This document shows, one piece after another, positions 1 through 8,579 of a DNA stretch of 64,000 bases. A program made the position numbers and the translations under genes. This DNA is from CBDFKU01 sp965248975 (lineage in GTDB: Bacteria > Chloroflexota > Dehalococcoidia > Lucifugimonadales > JAGWBF01). The notes beneath the pieces are model-generated. The model saw only the letters and a program-made list of their open reading frames with translations. It did no database searches and was not told where the DNA came from. The stretch covers positions 1 through 64,000 of the forward strand of contig CBDFKU010000014.1 of assembly GCA_965248975.1 (NCBI GenBank). The letters are read 5' to 3'. Position 1 is the stretch's first letter. Each line of letters begins with the position of its first letter.

Positions 1-787
1 TGCGGCTGTTGGCCGGGAAAGTGGTAGAGCTAGGGTTGGTGCCCTCCATGTCCCATGAAGGCATCCGCAAGCGGCTCAAAAAAACGTTCTAAGCCGTGGC
101 AGAAGAAGGAATGGTGTATTCCTAAGGTGAGCGCCGACTTTGTGGCAGCCATGGAGGATGTGCTGGACCTGTATGCCGAGCCCTATGACCCCCGGCGGCC
201 GGTGGTCTGCTTTGACGAGACCTCGACTCAGCTGTTGAGCGAGCCACGGCCGCCCCTCCCAGCGAAGCCGGGACAGCCGCGGCGACAGGACTACTTTGTA
301 CCGAAGGGAGGGCACCCGGAACCTGTTCCTGACCTGCGAGCCGCTGCAGGGCTGGAGACACGTGGCCATCACCCAGCGGCGGACCCAGCAGGACTTCGCC
401 CGTCAGATGCGTTGGTTGGTGGATGAGGCCTACCCGGAGGCCCCGGTGGTGCGAGTTGTTCTGGATAACCTGAACACTCATCGCCCGGCTTCCCTGTACG
501 AGGCCTTTCCTGCCCCTGAGGCCCGGCGTATCGTAAAGCGGCTGGAGTTCCACCACACCCCCAAACACGGCAGTTGGCTCAACATGGCGGAGATCGAGTT
601 CAGCGTCCTGGCCCGATCTTGCCTGAGGAGGCGTGTCCCCGATGAGGCTGCCCTCCGCCGAGAAATTCAGGCCCTGGAGGGGGAGCGAAACGCCGCCCGA
701 GCCTCTATCCATTGGCGCTTCAACACCCAAGATGCTAGGGCGAAACTCCATCGGCTATATCCTTCAAATCACAGGTTGACTGAGTAC
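1..787 (+). mobile_element. IS630-family element, copy 1, truncated by window edge, transposase frameshifted
   Basis: This is the 3' part of an IS630-family element nearly identical to the complete copy at 43374-44596. It ends with the same terminal inverted repeat (GTACTCAGTCAAC read inward) followed by the TA target dinucleotide at 788-789. The DDE transposase reading frame (QKKEWCIPKVSADF, LDNLNTHRPASLYEAF, HTPKHGSWLNMAEIEFS) is broken: near 290 the sequence has one extra base relative to copy 2 (gactactttgtacc against gactacgagtacc), so residues encoded at 55-295 and 296-790 lie in different frames. Near 94 it also lacks one T present in copy 2. The transposase stop is a TAG formed by the target TA plus the next G. 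The 5' end lies outside the window. Confidence 0.9.
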
Positions 788-1030
788 TAGGTTCCAAAAC
801 CCTTCAATCGTGTTCGTGTGAATGTCGCCCATCACGTAGACCTTGCTGGCTTGGTGGATGCGTTTGTGGACATAGTCCATTTTCTGGAGCCGATTGTACG
901 ACGGAAGCTCATCCGTGTAAACGATGCTCCTGTCTAGCACCTTCTCTTTCAGGATAGGCAAGAGTGTAGCGGCGTGACCATCGGGAACTACTTGAGTGAT
1001 CACCTTTCCTTTACGCTTTGATGTAAAAGG
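788..1030 (-). pseudogene. IS1595-family (ISXO2-like) transposase C-terminal remnant
   Basis: The minus strand encodes about 75 residues resembling the C-terminal catalytic part of ISXO2-like transposases: KVITQVVPDGHAATLLPIL, then IVYTDELPSYNRL, then GDIHTNTIEGFWN. The frame runs straight into the end of the IS630 element at the TA of 788-789, so the IS630 insertion cut this gene just after the TIEGFW motif. No N-terminal half is present upstream, where ispH follows within 16 bases. It is a dead fragment that shows this locus took at least two insertions. Confidence 0.8.
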
Positions 1031-1045
1031 ATAATTACCATTGAT

Positions 1046-1945
1046 TTATCGCAGCTCCCTGGGCAGAACGAAGGCCACGTTCTCCTCAATGCCGGTGATG
1101 GCGGTGACGTCGTCGGGCTGCAGCGCCCTGATGACCTCGTCCACCAGCACCTCCGGTGTCGATGCGCCCGAGGTTATTCCCACCCTGCTGACGCCAGCCA
1201 GCCAGTTCTCGTCCAGGTCCTCGGGGCCGTTCACCAGGTAGGCGGGCACCCCGTGGGCCTCCGCCACCTCGCGCAGCCGGTTGCAGTTGGAGCTGTTCTG
1301 AGCGCCGATGACCAGCACCATGTCCACCTTGCGGGCCAGCTCCTTGACCGCCTCCTGGCGGTTGGTGGTGGCGTAGCAGATGTCCGCCCGGGTTATGGCG
1401 TCTGGGAAGGCCTGTTTGATCTCCTCGACCGCGTCGCTGGTGTCGTCCACCGAGAGGGTCGTCTGGGTCAAGACGACCACAGGGGTGTCCGGGTCCCACT
1501 GGGGGAGGCTCAGACCCTCCCGATCGTCCAGCAGGGTCATAGGAGTCTGGCCCATGGTTCCCCGCACCTCCTGGTGACCACGGTGTCCCACCAACACCAC
1601 CTTCCGGCCTTCCTTGTGGTACTTCCGCGCTTCGTTGTGCACCCGGGTAACCAGGGGACAGGTGGCGTCGATGACCTTGAGGGACTGCATCTCCGCCTTC
1701 TGAAAGTCTTCCGGAGGGGAGCCGTGGGCCGAGAACACCACCACCGATTCGGCGGGTATCTCTTCCACGTCCTCCACCGTGATGGCTCCCTTACGCTCCA
1801 GGCTGGCAACTACGTAGGGGTTGTGCACGATCTGATGCTTCACGTATACCGGCGGGCCGAACCGCTCCAGGCACAGCTCCACGACCTCGATTGCCCGCAC
1901 CACCCCCGCGCAGAACCCTCGAGGGGAGCTCAGAACGACTTCCAT
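1046..1945 (-). CDS. ispH: 4-hydroxy-3-methylbut-2-enyl diphosphate reductase
   Basis: IspH (LytB) makes the last step of the MEP isoprenoid pathway, reducing HMBPP to IPP and DMAPP with an oxygen-sensitive iron-sulfur cluster. The 299-residue protein is full length for the short bacterial form. The three cluster cysteines are visible in SSPRGFCAGVVRAIE near the N-terminus, DATCPLVTRVH around residue 100 and NSSNCNRLREVA around 220; the active-site segment GHRGHQEVRGTMGQ is also present. The ATG at 1945 starts immediately before the conserved VVLSSPRGFC. It is transcribed alone, diverging from the aminotransferase at 2084. Confidence 0.95.
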   Translation of the reverse strand: MEVVLSSPRGFCAGVVRAIEVVELCLERFGPPVYVKHQIVHNPYVVASLERKGAITVEDVEEIPAESVVVFSAHGSPPEDFQKAEMQSLKVIDATCPLVTRVHNEARKYHKEGRKVVLVGHRGHQEVRGTMGQTPMTLLDDREGLSLPQWDPDTPVVVLTQTTLSVDDTSDAVEEIKQAFPDAITRADICYATTNRQEAVKELARKVDMVLVIGAQNSSNCNRLREVAEAHGVPAYLVNGPEDLDENWLAGVSRVGITSGASTPEVLVDEVIRALQPDDVTAITGIEENVAFVLPRELR

Positions 1946-2083
1946 CCAGATGCCTCCGTGGTTATCCTATCGGGCGCCCGCACCGTGCGTTCTACGCCTG
2001 CGTAGCGCTTGTGCGGTTAGTGCGCATATTATATCATGCCATTGTCGCCGCCCATCGCCCTCGCGGGTATGAAAGGAGGGTCC

Positions 2084-3415
2084 ATGGACACCATCCTGGA
2101 GGAGTACGTCCGGAAACACCCCGGGTCGGCCGAGCGCTACCAGGAAGCCAGGAACCACTTCGCGGACGGAGTCACCCACGACACCCGTTACCTCACCCCC
2201 TTCCCCCTGTACGTGACCCACGGCAGCGGCCCCCTGAAGTGGGACGTGGACGGCAACGAGTACGTGGACTACGTCTCCGGCCACGGTGCGCTGATCCTGG
2301 GTCACTCCCATCCCGAGATCGCCGCCGCCGTGACCAGGCAGATTACCAGGGGGACCCACCTGGGGGCCAACACCGAAGAGGAGATGCGTTGGGCTCGGGC
2401 CATCAAGAGGCTGATGCCCTCGGTGGAGAAGATCCGCTTTCACAGCGCGGGCACGGAAGCCACCCTGATGGCCCTGCGGCTGGCCCGCGCCTATACCGGT
2501 AAGGACAAGGTGGTCAAGTTCCAGGAGCACTTCCACGGCTGGCAGGACTACATGGTTACCACCGGCGACAGGCCCGTCCCGGGCGTGCCCGAGGCCACTT
2601 CGTCGTCGGTGATCGTTCTGCCTCCTGACATCTCAGCCGTTGAGCGCACGCTGGCCCAGGACGGGAACGCGGCCGCGGTGATCCTGGAGCCCACGGGAGC
2701 CCACTTCGGCCAGATGCCCCTGGTGGTCCCCCGGTTCCTGGAGGATCTGCGTGAGGTCACCAGGCGCCACGGCGTCCTGCTCATCATGGACGAGGTGGTC
2801 ACCGGCTTCCGGGTGGCCCCGGGCGGGGCCCAGGGAAGGTTCGGCATCGATCCGGACCTGACCACGATGGCCAAGATCGTCGCGGGAGGCCTGCCCGGAG
2901 GCGTCGTGGGGGGCAAGGCGGACATCATCGACATGATCGCCCACAGGGACGACCCCGAATGGGACAGCCGCCGCAGGGTCTCTCACCCCGGCACCTTCAA
3001 CGCCAATCCGCTGTCGGCGGCCGCGGGCGCCACTTGCCTGGAGATGATCGCAAGCCAGCCCATCAACGAGCGGGCCGACGCCATGGCGGCCCGGCTGAAG
3101 GCCGGCCTCAACGACGTGCTGGCCCGGACGGAGGTGCCAGGCCACGCCCACGGCATGGCCTCCCTGGTCCACCTTACCATGAGGGACTGCGACTGCGATC
3201 GGGAGATGTGCACCATGCCTTACGACGAGATCAGCCGGGCAGCCGACCCCGCGGTCACCGTGCCCTTACGGCGGGCCATGATCAACGCCGGGGTGGACGT
3301 GATGGGTCGGGGCGCCTTCATCGTGTCGGCCACCCACTGCGAGCAGGACGTGGATCGCACCCTGGAGGCCTTCGAGGAGGCTCTGGCTGCCATGCGGACT
3401 GACGGGGTGGTGTAG
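2084..3415 (+). CDS. Class III aminotransferase, glutamate-1-semialdehyde aminomutase-like
   Basis: This is a PLP-dependent fold-type I enzyme of 443 residues. Class III hallmarks are HFHGWQDY in the middle, IMDEVVTGFRVAPGGAQ with the PLP-ring Asp, and TTMAKIVAGGLPGGVVGGK with the Schiff-base Lys. The overall layout matches HemL (GSA 2,1-aminomutase), but the C-terminal part has a cysteine-rich insert (DCDCDREMCTMPYDE) that I do not recognise from true HemL, so the substrate is uncertain. I place the start at ATG 2084, which has an ideal AAAGGAGGG ribosome site; the longer frame to 2036 has none. No haem-pathway neighbours are visible, which argues for a catabolic aminotransferase. Confidence 0.8.
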   Translation: MDTILEEYVRKHPGSAERYQEARNHFADGVTHDTRYLTPFPLYVTHGSGPLKWDVDGNEYVDYVSGHGALILGHSHPEIAAAVTRQITRGTHLGANTEEEMRWARAIKRLMPSVEKIRFHSAGTEATLMALRLARAYTGKDKVVKFQEHFHGWQDYMVTTGDRPVPGVPEATSSSVIVLPPDISAVERTLAQDGNAAAVILEPTGAHFGQMPLVVPRFLEDLREVTRRHGVLLIMDEVVTGFRVAPGGAQGRFGIDPDLTTMAKIVAGGLPGGVVGGKADIIDMIAHRDDPEWDSRRRVSHPGTFNANPLSAAAGATCLEMIASQPINERADAMAARLKAGLNDVLARTEVPGHAHGMASLVHLTMRDCDCDREMCTMPYDEISRAADPAVTVPLRRAMINAGVDVMGRGAFIVSATHCEQDVDRTLEAFEEALAAMRTDGVV

Positions 3416-3458
3416 GGCATAACCGCTCATAGGCCCGGGCGGACGGAGCGTGCTTCGT

Positions 3459-3488
3459 TTGACACCCCTAGATAGCCGATGATATATT
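3459..3488 (+). promoter_or_regulatory. Sigma70-type promoter for the nuo operon
   Basis: TTGACA (3459-3464) and TATATT (3483-3488) are separated by 18 bases and lie about 77 bases upstream of nuoA, in the only gap between the aminotransferase and the nuo genes. No operator-like palindrome is evident around it. Confidence 0.6.
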
Positions 3489-3564
3489 TGTTGCGACGAA
3501 ATACGGCGTCGGTCCTTCGTGCGGCATCCACATTGACCGCCGATATACCCAGAAGGGGCCTGCC

Positions 3565-3939
3565 ATGCCGGTCGACGAATTCTCCTTCCGCTGGGCGGCG
3601 GTGATACTCTCGGGCCTCATCGGCTTCATCGCCATAGGCATCATGTTCGCCGCGTCCATGTTCATCTCATCGCGGCGCAAGTCCGACATCAAGCTGACCC
3701 CCTACGAGTGTGGTATCCCGGCCACGCCCTTCCGCTGGTCCCAAATCAACGTCCGCTACTACATCTTCGCCATCCTGTTCCTGATCTTTGACGTGGAGGC
3801 GGTCTTCCTGTTTCCCTGGGCGGTGGTCTTCCTGGACGTGAGCGACGTTGCGTTCTACGCCATGCTCATGTTCCTGGGCGTGCTGGCCTTCGCCATCCTC
3901 TACGGCTGGCGCAAGGGGGTCCTCGAGTGGCGGAAATAA
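3565..3939 (+). CDS. nuoA: NADH-quinone oxidoreductase subunit A
   Basis: NuoA is a small membrane subunit of complex I (proton-pumping oxidoreductase) that helps join the peripheral and membrane arms. The 124-residue product has three predicted membrane helices and the family signature KLTPYECGIPATPF followed by INVRYYIFAILFLIFDVEAVFLFPW. The start ATG follows GGGGCCTGCC. It overlaps nuoB by 13 bases, consistent with translational coupling, and is the first gene of the nuo operon. Confidence 0.95.
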   Translation: MPVDEFSFRWAAVILSGLIGFIAIGIMFAASMFISSRRKSDIKLTPYECGIPATPFRWSQINVRYYIFAILFLIFDVEAVFLFPWAVVFLDVSDVAFYAMLMFLGVLAFAILYGWRKGVLEWRK

Positions 3940-4451
3940 GCCTGGGCCAGGGCAACGTGCCCGGCCCCAGCGTGTTCGACAGGGCTATGCCAGGCGTGGT
4001 GACCGCCAAGGCCGAGGAGCTTTTCGCCCTGGCCCGCAAGTCCTCCCTGTGGACCCTGACCTTCGGACTGGCCTGCTGCGCGATCGAGATGATGTCTACC
4101 TACATGGCCCACCACGACCTCGACCGCTTCGGCGTGGTCACCTGGCCCTCGCCCCGCCAGTCGGACGTGATGATCGTGGCGGGGACTGTGGTCAAGAAGA
4201 TGGGCGAGCCCATCCGGCTGCTGTACGAGCAGATGCCCGAGCCCAAGTGGGTGATAGCCATGGGCAGCTGCGCCACCAACGGCGGGCCCTACTACAGGTC
4301 CTACTCGGTGGTGATGGGTGTAGACCACATCATTCCCGTGGATGTGTACGTGCCCGGCTGCCCTCCCAGGCCAGAGGCGCTGATGCAGGGTATCCTCAAG
4401 CTCCAAGAGAAAATAATGCGGGACTCCAGACGCCGTGGCGGAACGGAGTAG
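3927..4451 (+). CDS. nuoB: NADH-quinone oxidoreductase subunit B
   Basis: NuoB carries cluster N2, the last iron-sulfur centre before quinone. The 174-residue protein shows FGLACCAIEMM with the unusual adjacent cysteine pair, then AMGSCATNGGPY and VPGCPPRPEALMQGI, giving the four cluster ligands. The start is a GTG inside the end of nuoA, and the end overlaps nuoC, so the three genes are tightly coupled. It works in the peripheral arm with NuoC, NuoD and NuoI. Confidence 0.95.
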   Translation: MAEISLGQGNVPGPSVFDRAMPGVVTAKAEELFALARKSSLWTLTFGLACCAIEMMSTYMAHHDLDRFGVVTWPSPRQSDVMIVAGTVVKKMGEPIRLLYEQMPEPKWVIAMGSCATNGGPYYRSYSVVMGVDHIIPVDVYVPGCPPRPEALMQGILKLQEKIMRDSRRRGGTE

Positions 4452-4950
4452 TGCCCCCGGGGACGAGCAGGCCTCACCTGGCGCCCTCGGCGAGAGGGCC
4501 CAGGCCCTGCAGCAGGTTGTAGCGGAGGTCCTGGTGGACTATGGCCCCGAGTTGGGCGCCACCCTGGACGTTCCGGCAATCACCGTAAAGAGCAGGCACA
4601 TCCTCGATGTCTGCCGCGTGTTGAAGGAAGCCCCGAATCTCTCCTTCAAGCTGCTCCTCTGTCTCGCCGGCGTCGACTACCTGGAGCACTGCGAGATCGT
4701 ATACGTCCTTCTGTCCCTGGAGGAAGAGCGGAAGCTGATAATAAAGACCCAGGTGACCTACGATGACCCCCACCTGCCCAGCGTCGTTTCGGTGTGGAGG
4801 GGCGCAGAGTGGTACGAGCGGGAGGCCCATGACCTCTTCGGGGTGGTCTTCGACGGGCACCCCGACCTGAGGCCGCTGATCCTGTACGAAGGGTACGAGG
4901 GCCACCCGGGAAGGAGGGATCACCCCTTCCATGACTACCAGGAGTTCTAG
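4435..4950 (+). CDS. nuoC: NADH-quinone oxidoreductase subunit C
   Basis: This is the 30-kDa peripheral-arm subunit. The family signature WYEREAHDLFGVVFDGHPDLRP is present near residue 125 and the C-terminus HPFHDYQEF is typical. The start is a GTG overlapping the end of nuoB. Length (171 residues) fits stand-alone NuoC rather than the NuoCD fusion; nuoD is a separate gene. The usual tight junction to nuoD is broken here by about 780 bases of toxin-antitoxin-like genes. Confidence 0.93.
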   Translation: MAERSSAPGDEQASPGALGERAQALQQVVAEVLVDYGPELGATLDVPAITVKSRHILDVCRVLKEAPNLSFKLLLCLAGVDYLEHCEIVYVLLSLEEERKLIIKTQVTYDDPHLPSVVSVWRGAEWYEREAHDLFGVVFDGHPDLRPLILYEGYEGHPGRRDHPFHDYQEF

Positions 4951-4951
4951 G

Positions 4952-5197
4952 GTGGACAAGCTGGTGCTGTCTGCCACGGTGGTTCAGGGGGAGGAGGGCT
5001 ACCTGGCGGCCGTCGAGAACCTGGACCTGGCCGGCAGGGGTTCTACGGCCAGGGAGGCTCAGGACGATCTGGTGGAGAAGTTCATGGCCTGGATACAGAC
5101 CCGGGACGGAGAGGGGTCCCTGGAGAAGACTCTTTCGGACGCCGGATTCGCCGGTGTGGAGGAGGACACAGAATTGGAGTTGCAGTTTGCGGGATAG
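4952..5197 (+). CDS. HicB-like antitoxin-type small protein
   Basis: The 81-residue product resembles the partial RNase-H fold of HicB antitoxins: a strand pattern LSATVVQGEEGYLAAVENLDL, then a GRGSTAREAQDDLVEKFMAW helix corresponding to the HicB segment after the conserved PE/G turn. I chose GTG 4952 because AGGAG lies seven bases upstream; an in-frame ATG at 4931 overlaps nuoC. It follows nuoC by one base, so it is expressed with the nuo operon. No intact HicA partner is present: the downstream HicB and HicA genes are both broken. It is unclear whether it still regulates anything. Confidence 0.6.
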   Translation: MDKLVLSATVVQGEEGYLAAVENLDLAGRGSTAREAQDDLVEKFMAWIQTRDGEGSLEKTLSDAGFAGVEEDTELELQFAG

Positions 5198-5221
5198 AGT
5201 CGGGGGGTGAGTTGACTCGTG

Positions 5222-5481
5222 ATGAAGATAGTGTACAGGTCTGAGATATTCAAAGAGGGCGAACTCTACGTAGGGGTTTGCCCGGAACTAAACGTCTCCA
5301 GTACGATCCTGAAGACGCCGGGCGTTCCCTTCAAGAAGCGGTGGAAGCTTTCCTGGAGACCTGTCAGGATATGGGTACGATAGAAGGCGTGCTAGAGGAA
5401 TCTGGCTTCCACCGGGATGCAGAGGTGTGGGTGACCAGGCATTCGTTCTTGGAGGAAAATTGGGAAGCCGTCTTGAAGTGA
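5222..5481 (+). pseudogene. hicB: Frameshifted hicB antitoxin
   Basis: The reading frame from ATG 5222 gives MKIVYRSEIFKEGELYVGVCPELNVSS, an excellent HicB N-terminus (the VxxCPELxVxS core). The continuation EDAGRSLQEAVEAFLET, typical of the HicB helix, is in another frame starting near 5302. The frame therefore breaks at about 5300, where one or a few bases appear to be lost. The second part runs to a TGA at 5481 that overlaps the GTG start of hicA by four bases, the arrangement of an intact hicBA pair. Confidence 0.8.
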
Positions 5482-5726
5482 GCCAACGCCAGCACAGAAT
5501 TACTCCTACCGATTATCGGACTCTGATCAGAGTCTTCGAGATGGATGGCTAGGCAATAGATCGAGAGCGAGGAGACCACATCATCATGACCAAGCCCGGT
5601 ATGACACGGCCCGTAGTCATCAAGAGGAGCCCCAGGCAGGTGGCGATCACCCATATCCGCACCAACCTGACGACGGCTGGTATGGACCGCCGGCGATACT
5701 TTGATCTGCTAGAGCAGGTTGGATAG
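5478..5726 (+). pseudogene. hicA: hicA toxin with an internal amber codon
   Basis: Read from GTG 5478 the sequence gives a complete HicA-type mRNA interferase: RITPTDYRTLIRVFEMDG, then after one stop AIDRERGDHIIMTKPG and VAITHIRTNLTTAGMDR, ending RYFDLLEQVG at TAG 5724. The only defect is TAG at 5550-5552, at the position where HicA has DGF before the conserved region around the catalytic GDH-like His. The frame before and after is the same, so this is a nonsense mutation. The toxin should be dead. Its stop is 6 bases before nuoD. Confidence 0.8.
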
Positions 5727-5732
5727 CTCGGC

Positions 5733-6860
5733 ATGGTGGAAGTGCGCGACGATCGGAACATAGACGCCGAACCCCTGGAGATGATGGTCAACATGGGGCC
5801 GCAGCACCCGTCTACTCACGGGGTGTTTCGCATGGTGCTGTGGGTCGACGGCGAGAAGGTGGTGGACCTGGAGCCCCACATCGGCTACCTGCACCGGGGC
5901 TCCGAGAAGCTGTGCGAGGGTGAGCAGTACCACCAGGTTATCACCCTCTTCGACCGCCTGGACTACATCTCCAACTTCAACAACGAGTTGGTCTTCTGCC
6001 GGGCCGTGGAGAAACTGATGGGGCTGGAGGTGCCCGAGCGGGCCGAGTACGTCCGGGTGATCCTGTGCGAGCTGAATCGCATCGCCAGCCACCTGCTGTT
6101 CGTGGGCACCTTCGGGCTGGACGCCGGCGCCATGACCCCCATAATGTTCGCCTTTCGCGGCAGGGAGCGGGTTCAGGCCGTCTTCGAGGCCGTCAGCGGC
6201 GCCCGCATGATGCACAACTACTTCCGGGTCGGTGGCGTGAAGGAAGACCTTCCCGATAACTTCGAGGAGCTCATCGGGGGCCTGCTTCCCGACCTTCGGG
6301 ACGACGTGGTGGAGTGCGATAAGCTCCTGACGTACAACGAGGTCTTCGTGGCCAGGACCAAGGGCGTCGGCGAGATAGACGCGGATACGGCGGTGGACTA
6401 CGGCTTCACCGGGCCCTGCCTGCGGGGATGCGGGGTGGCCTACGACGTCAGGAAGGCCGAGCCCTACTCGGTGTACGACCGCTTCGATTTCGACGTACCC
6501 GTGGGCGTAGACGGCGACTCCTGGGAACGCTATTATGTGCGGGTCCAGGAGATGTATCAGTCGCTGAGTATCATCGAGCAGGCGCTGGCCGGGATCCCAT
6601 CCGGGCCGGTGTCCACGTTGGGAAGGCGCCTCATCAGGCCGCCCAAGGGAGACGTATACGTCCGTTCCGAGAACCCCCGCGGGGAGATCGGTGTGTACCT
6701 GGTGAGCGACGGAAGCGACAAGCCCTACCGGGTCAAGGTCCGGCCGCCGTCCTTCTGCAACCTCAGCGCCCTGAAGCACATGCTCAAGGGTACCTGGGTG
6801 GCCGACGCCGTCGTCATCCTGGGGTCGCTGGACATCGTCCTGGGCGAGGTGGACCGGTGA
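5733..6860 (+). CDS. nuoD: NADH-quinone oxidoreductase subunit D
   Basis: NuoD (49-kDa subunit) forms the quinone-binding pocket with NuoB. The 375-residue protein begins MVNMGPQHPSTHGVFRMVLW, the invariant quinone-site loop, followed by HIGYLHRGSEKL and RIASHLLFVGTFGLDAGA; the C-terminus carries RPPSFCNLSALKHML and GSLDIVLGEVDR, all family signatures. It overlaps nuoH by GTGA. It is separated from nuoC by the decayed hicBA genes but remains full length and apparently functional. Confidence 0.95.
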   Translation: MVEVRDDRNIDAEPLEMMVNMGPQHPSTHGVFRMVLWVDGEKVVDLEPHIGYLHRGSEKLCEGEQYHQVITLFDRLDYISNFNNELVFCRAVEKLMGLEVPERAEYVRVILCELNRIASHLLFVGTFGLDAGAMTPIMFAFRGRERVQAVFEAVSGARMMHNYFRVGGVKEDLPDNFEELIGGLLPDLRDDVVECDKLLTYNEVFVARTKGVGEIDADTAVDYGFTGPCLRGCGVAYDVRKAEPYSVYDRFDFDVPVGVDGDSWERYYVRVQEMYQSLSIIEQALAGIPSGPVSTLGRRLIRPPKGDVYVRSENPRGEIGVYLVSDGSDKPYRVKVRPPSFCNLSALKHMLKGTWVADAVVILGSLDIVLGEVDR

Positions 6861-8014
6861 GGATCGTCGATTTCTTCCTGATAATCGGCGGATTGCTGAT
6901 CCTCTTCACGGCCCTCTCCGTAGTGGTCCTGTCTCTGACCTGGTTGGAGCGGAAGTTCCTGGGCCGTCTCCAGAGGCGCCTGGGACCCACCAGGACCGGT
7001 CCCATGGGGTTGCTGCAGCCCGTGGCCGACGCCGTGAAGCTGGTCCTCAAGGAAGATCTAATCCCTGCCCAGGCCGACCGGGCCGTCTTCTGGGTAGCGC
7101 CCCTGGTGGTGTTGGTGCCCTCTTTCATGCTGTGGGTCACCATCCCGGCCGCTGACAACCTGGTACTGCGGAACCTCGATATGGGGCTGTTCTACATCAT
7201 CGCCTTCTCGGTCATGACCATACTGGGGCTGGTGCTGGCGGGTTGGGGCTCGGCTAACAAGTACGGCACCCTGGGTGGACTGCGCTCCGCCGCCCAGCTG
7301 GTCAGCTACGAGATACCGTTGATCATGGTGGTGGTCGCAGTGGCTATGACGGCCCAGTCCCTGGACCTGCTGCATATATCCAACATCCAGTATCCCGGCG
7401 TTCAGTCCACGGCGGATGTCGAAGGGGGTATCACCAACATCCCCTTCGCCGTAGTTCAGCCTCTGGGCATGGTCATCTTCCTCATCGCAGGGCTGGCGGA
7501 GGTGGGCCGGACGCCCTTCGACATCTACTTCGCCGAGTCGGAGATCGTGGGCGGCCCCTTCGTAGAGTACAGCGGTGCCCACTGGTCGGTGTTCTTCCTG
7601 GCGGAGTACATGAACACCTTCATCATCGCGGCCCTCACGGCAATCCTGTTCCTGGGGAGCTGGCACGGACCGGTGCTGCCGGGTGTGGTCTGGTTCCTAG
7701 TAAAGACCTACTTCATAGTCCTGGTCATTTTCTGGATCCGTGGCACTTTCCCCAGGCTGAGGATCGACCAACTCATGGCCTTCGCGTGGCAGGTGGTGGT
7801 GCCGCTGTCCTTCCTGAACATCGTCCTCACTGGGATCTACTTGTTCTATGATTGGCCCTGGTGGAGCATGACGCTGATGTCCCTATCTCTGTCCAGCATC
7901 ATCGGGTACCTGATATACAAGCACCTGTCCGCGCCGGCCAAGAAGGTCGCCCAGGTCCGCGCTCGGGGCCGCGCGGCCCTGCGAACCGGCGGCCCAGCCG
8001 AGGGAGGAAATTAG
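6857..8014 (+). CDS. nuoH: NADH-quinone oxidoreductase subunit H
   Basis: NuoH is the membrane subunit that meets the peripheral arm at the quinone chamber. The product is 385 residues with about eight membrane helices. Signatures include LTWLERKFLGRLQRRLGP near the N-terminus, SAAQLVSYEIPL, and EVGRTPFDIYFAESEIVGG in the loop that lines the quinone channel. The GTG at 6857 overlaps the nuoD stop by four bases; a longer open frame to 6428 lies wholly inside nuoD and is rejected. The C-terminus has a basic, Ala/Arg-rich tail. Confidence 0.95.
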   Translation: MRIVDFFLIIGGLLILFTALSVVVLSLTWLERKFLGRLQRRLGPTRTGPMGLLQPVADAVKLVLKEDLIPAQADRAVFWVAPLVVLVPSFMLWVTIPAADNLVLRNLDMGLFYIIAFSVMTILGLVLAGWGSANKYGTLGGLRSAAQLVSYEIPLIMVVVAVAMTAQSLDLLHISNIQYPGVQSTADVEGGITNIPFAVVQPLGMVIFLIAGLAEVGRTPFDIYFAESEIVGGPFVEYSGAHWSVFFLAEYMNTFIIAALTAILFLGSWHGPVLPGVVWFLVKTYFIVLVIFWIRGTFPRLRIDQLMAFAWQVVVPLSFLNIVLTGIYLFYDWPWWSMTLMSLSLSSIIGYLIYKHLSAPAKKVAQVRARGRAALRTGGPAEGGN

Positions 8015-8578
8015 ATGATCTCCGGACTCAAGGGCATGGTGATAACCATGATATCTACCATCAACGGCTTCAGGAAGCCGGTGACCGTCCAGTATCCCGA
8101 CAAGCACCTGCCGATTCAGCCCCGTTACATGGGGTTTCCCGCCCTCACCTGGGACGAGAAGGTAGGGGAGCCCTACTGTACCGCCTGCATGGTGTGCGTA
8201 CGGAACTGCCCCACGCTGTGCATGGCGGCGACTATGGAGGACAACCCCCTCCAGAAAGAGGGGAAGAGCTCCCGCAAGAAGATCGTGGAGAGCTTCGAGA
8301 TAAACCTGAACCGCTGCATCCTCTGTGGCATATGCGTCGAGGTGTGCAACTTCGACGCCATCGTGATGAGCCACGAGCACGAGATGAGCACCTACCAGCG
8401 CAACGGCGACCGGGTGGACCTGATCGGCCTGCTGGAGATGGGCAAGGAGTATCAGGCAAAAACTAGCTGGGTGCCGCCCTCCGAGCTGGCGAAGAAGGCC
8501 AAGGAGCAGAGTAAGGCCGGCGAGGCGGAGCCGGTGCCGGACCCGGTAACAGACAAGGCAGAGGAGACCGCCGAATAG
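8015..8578 (+). CDS. nuoI: NADH-quinone oxidoreductase subunit I
   Basis: NuoI carries clusters N6a and N6b and relays electrons to NuoB. The 187-residue protein has two ferredoxin motifs: CTACMVCVRNCP and CILCGICVEVC, the latter followed by NFDAI instead of the more usual P-containing end. The Lys/Glu-rich C-terminal tail after residue 150 is not part of the conserved fold. It starts with ATG directly after the nuoH stop (AGGGAGG upstream). Confidence 0.95.
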   Translation: MISGLKGMVITMISTINGFRKPVTVQYPDKHLPIQPRYMGFPALTWDEKVGEPYCTACMVCVRNCPTLCMAATMEDNPLQKEGKSSRKKIVESFEINLNRCILCGICVEVCNFDAIVMSHEHEMSTYQRNGDRVDLIGLLEMGKEYQAKTSWVPPSELAKKAKEQSKAGEAEPVPDPVTDKAEETAE

Positions 8579-8579
8579 C

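Noticed and set aside
2084..3415. Authentic hemL for haem biosynthesis
   Set aside because: The PLP motifs fit the family, but the Cys-rich C-terminal insert and lack of haem-pathway neighbours make the narrower call unsafe.
6428..6856. Long N-terminal extension of nuoH
   Set aside because: This part lies within nuoD, is Arg/Gly-rich shadow sequence, and a GTG coupled to the nuoD stop gives a standard NuoH N-terminus.
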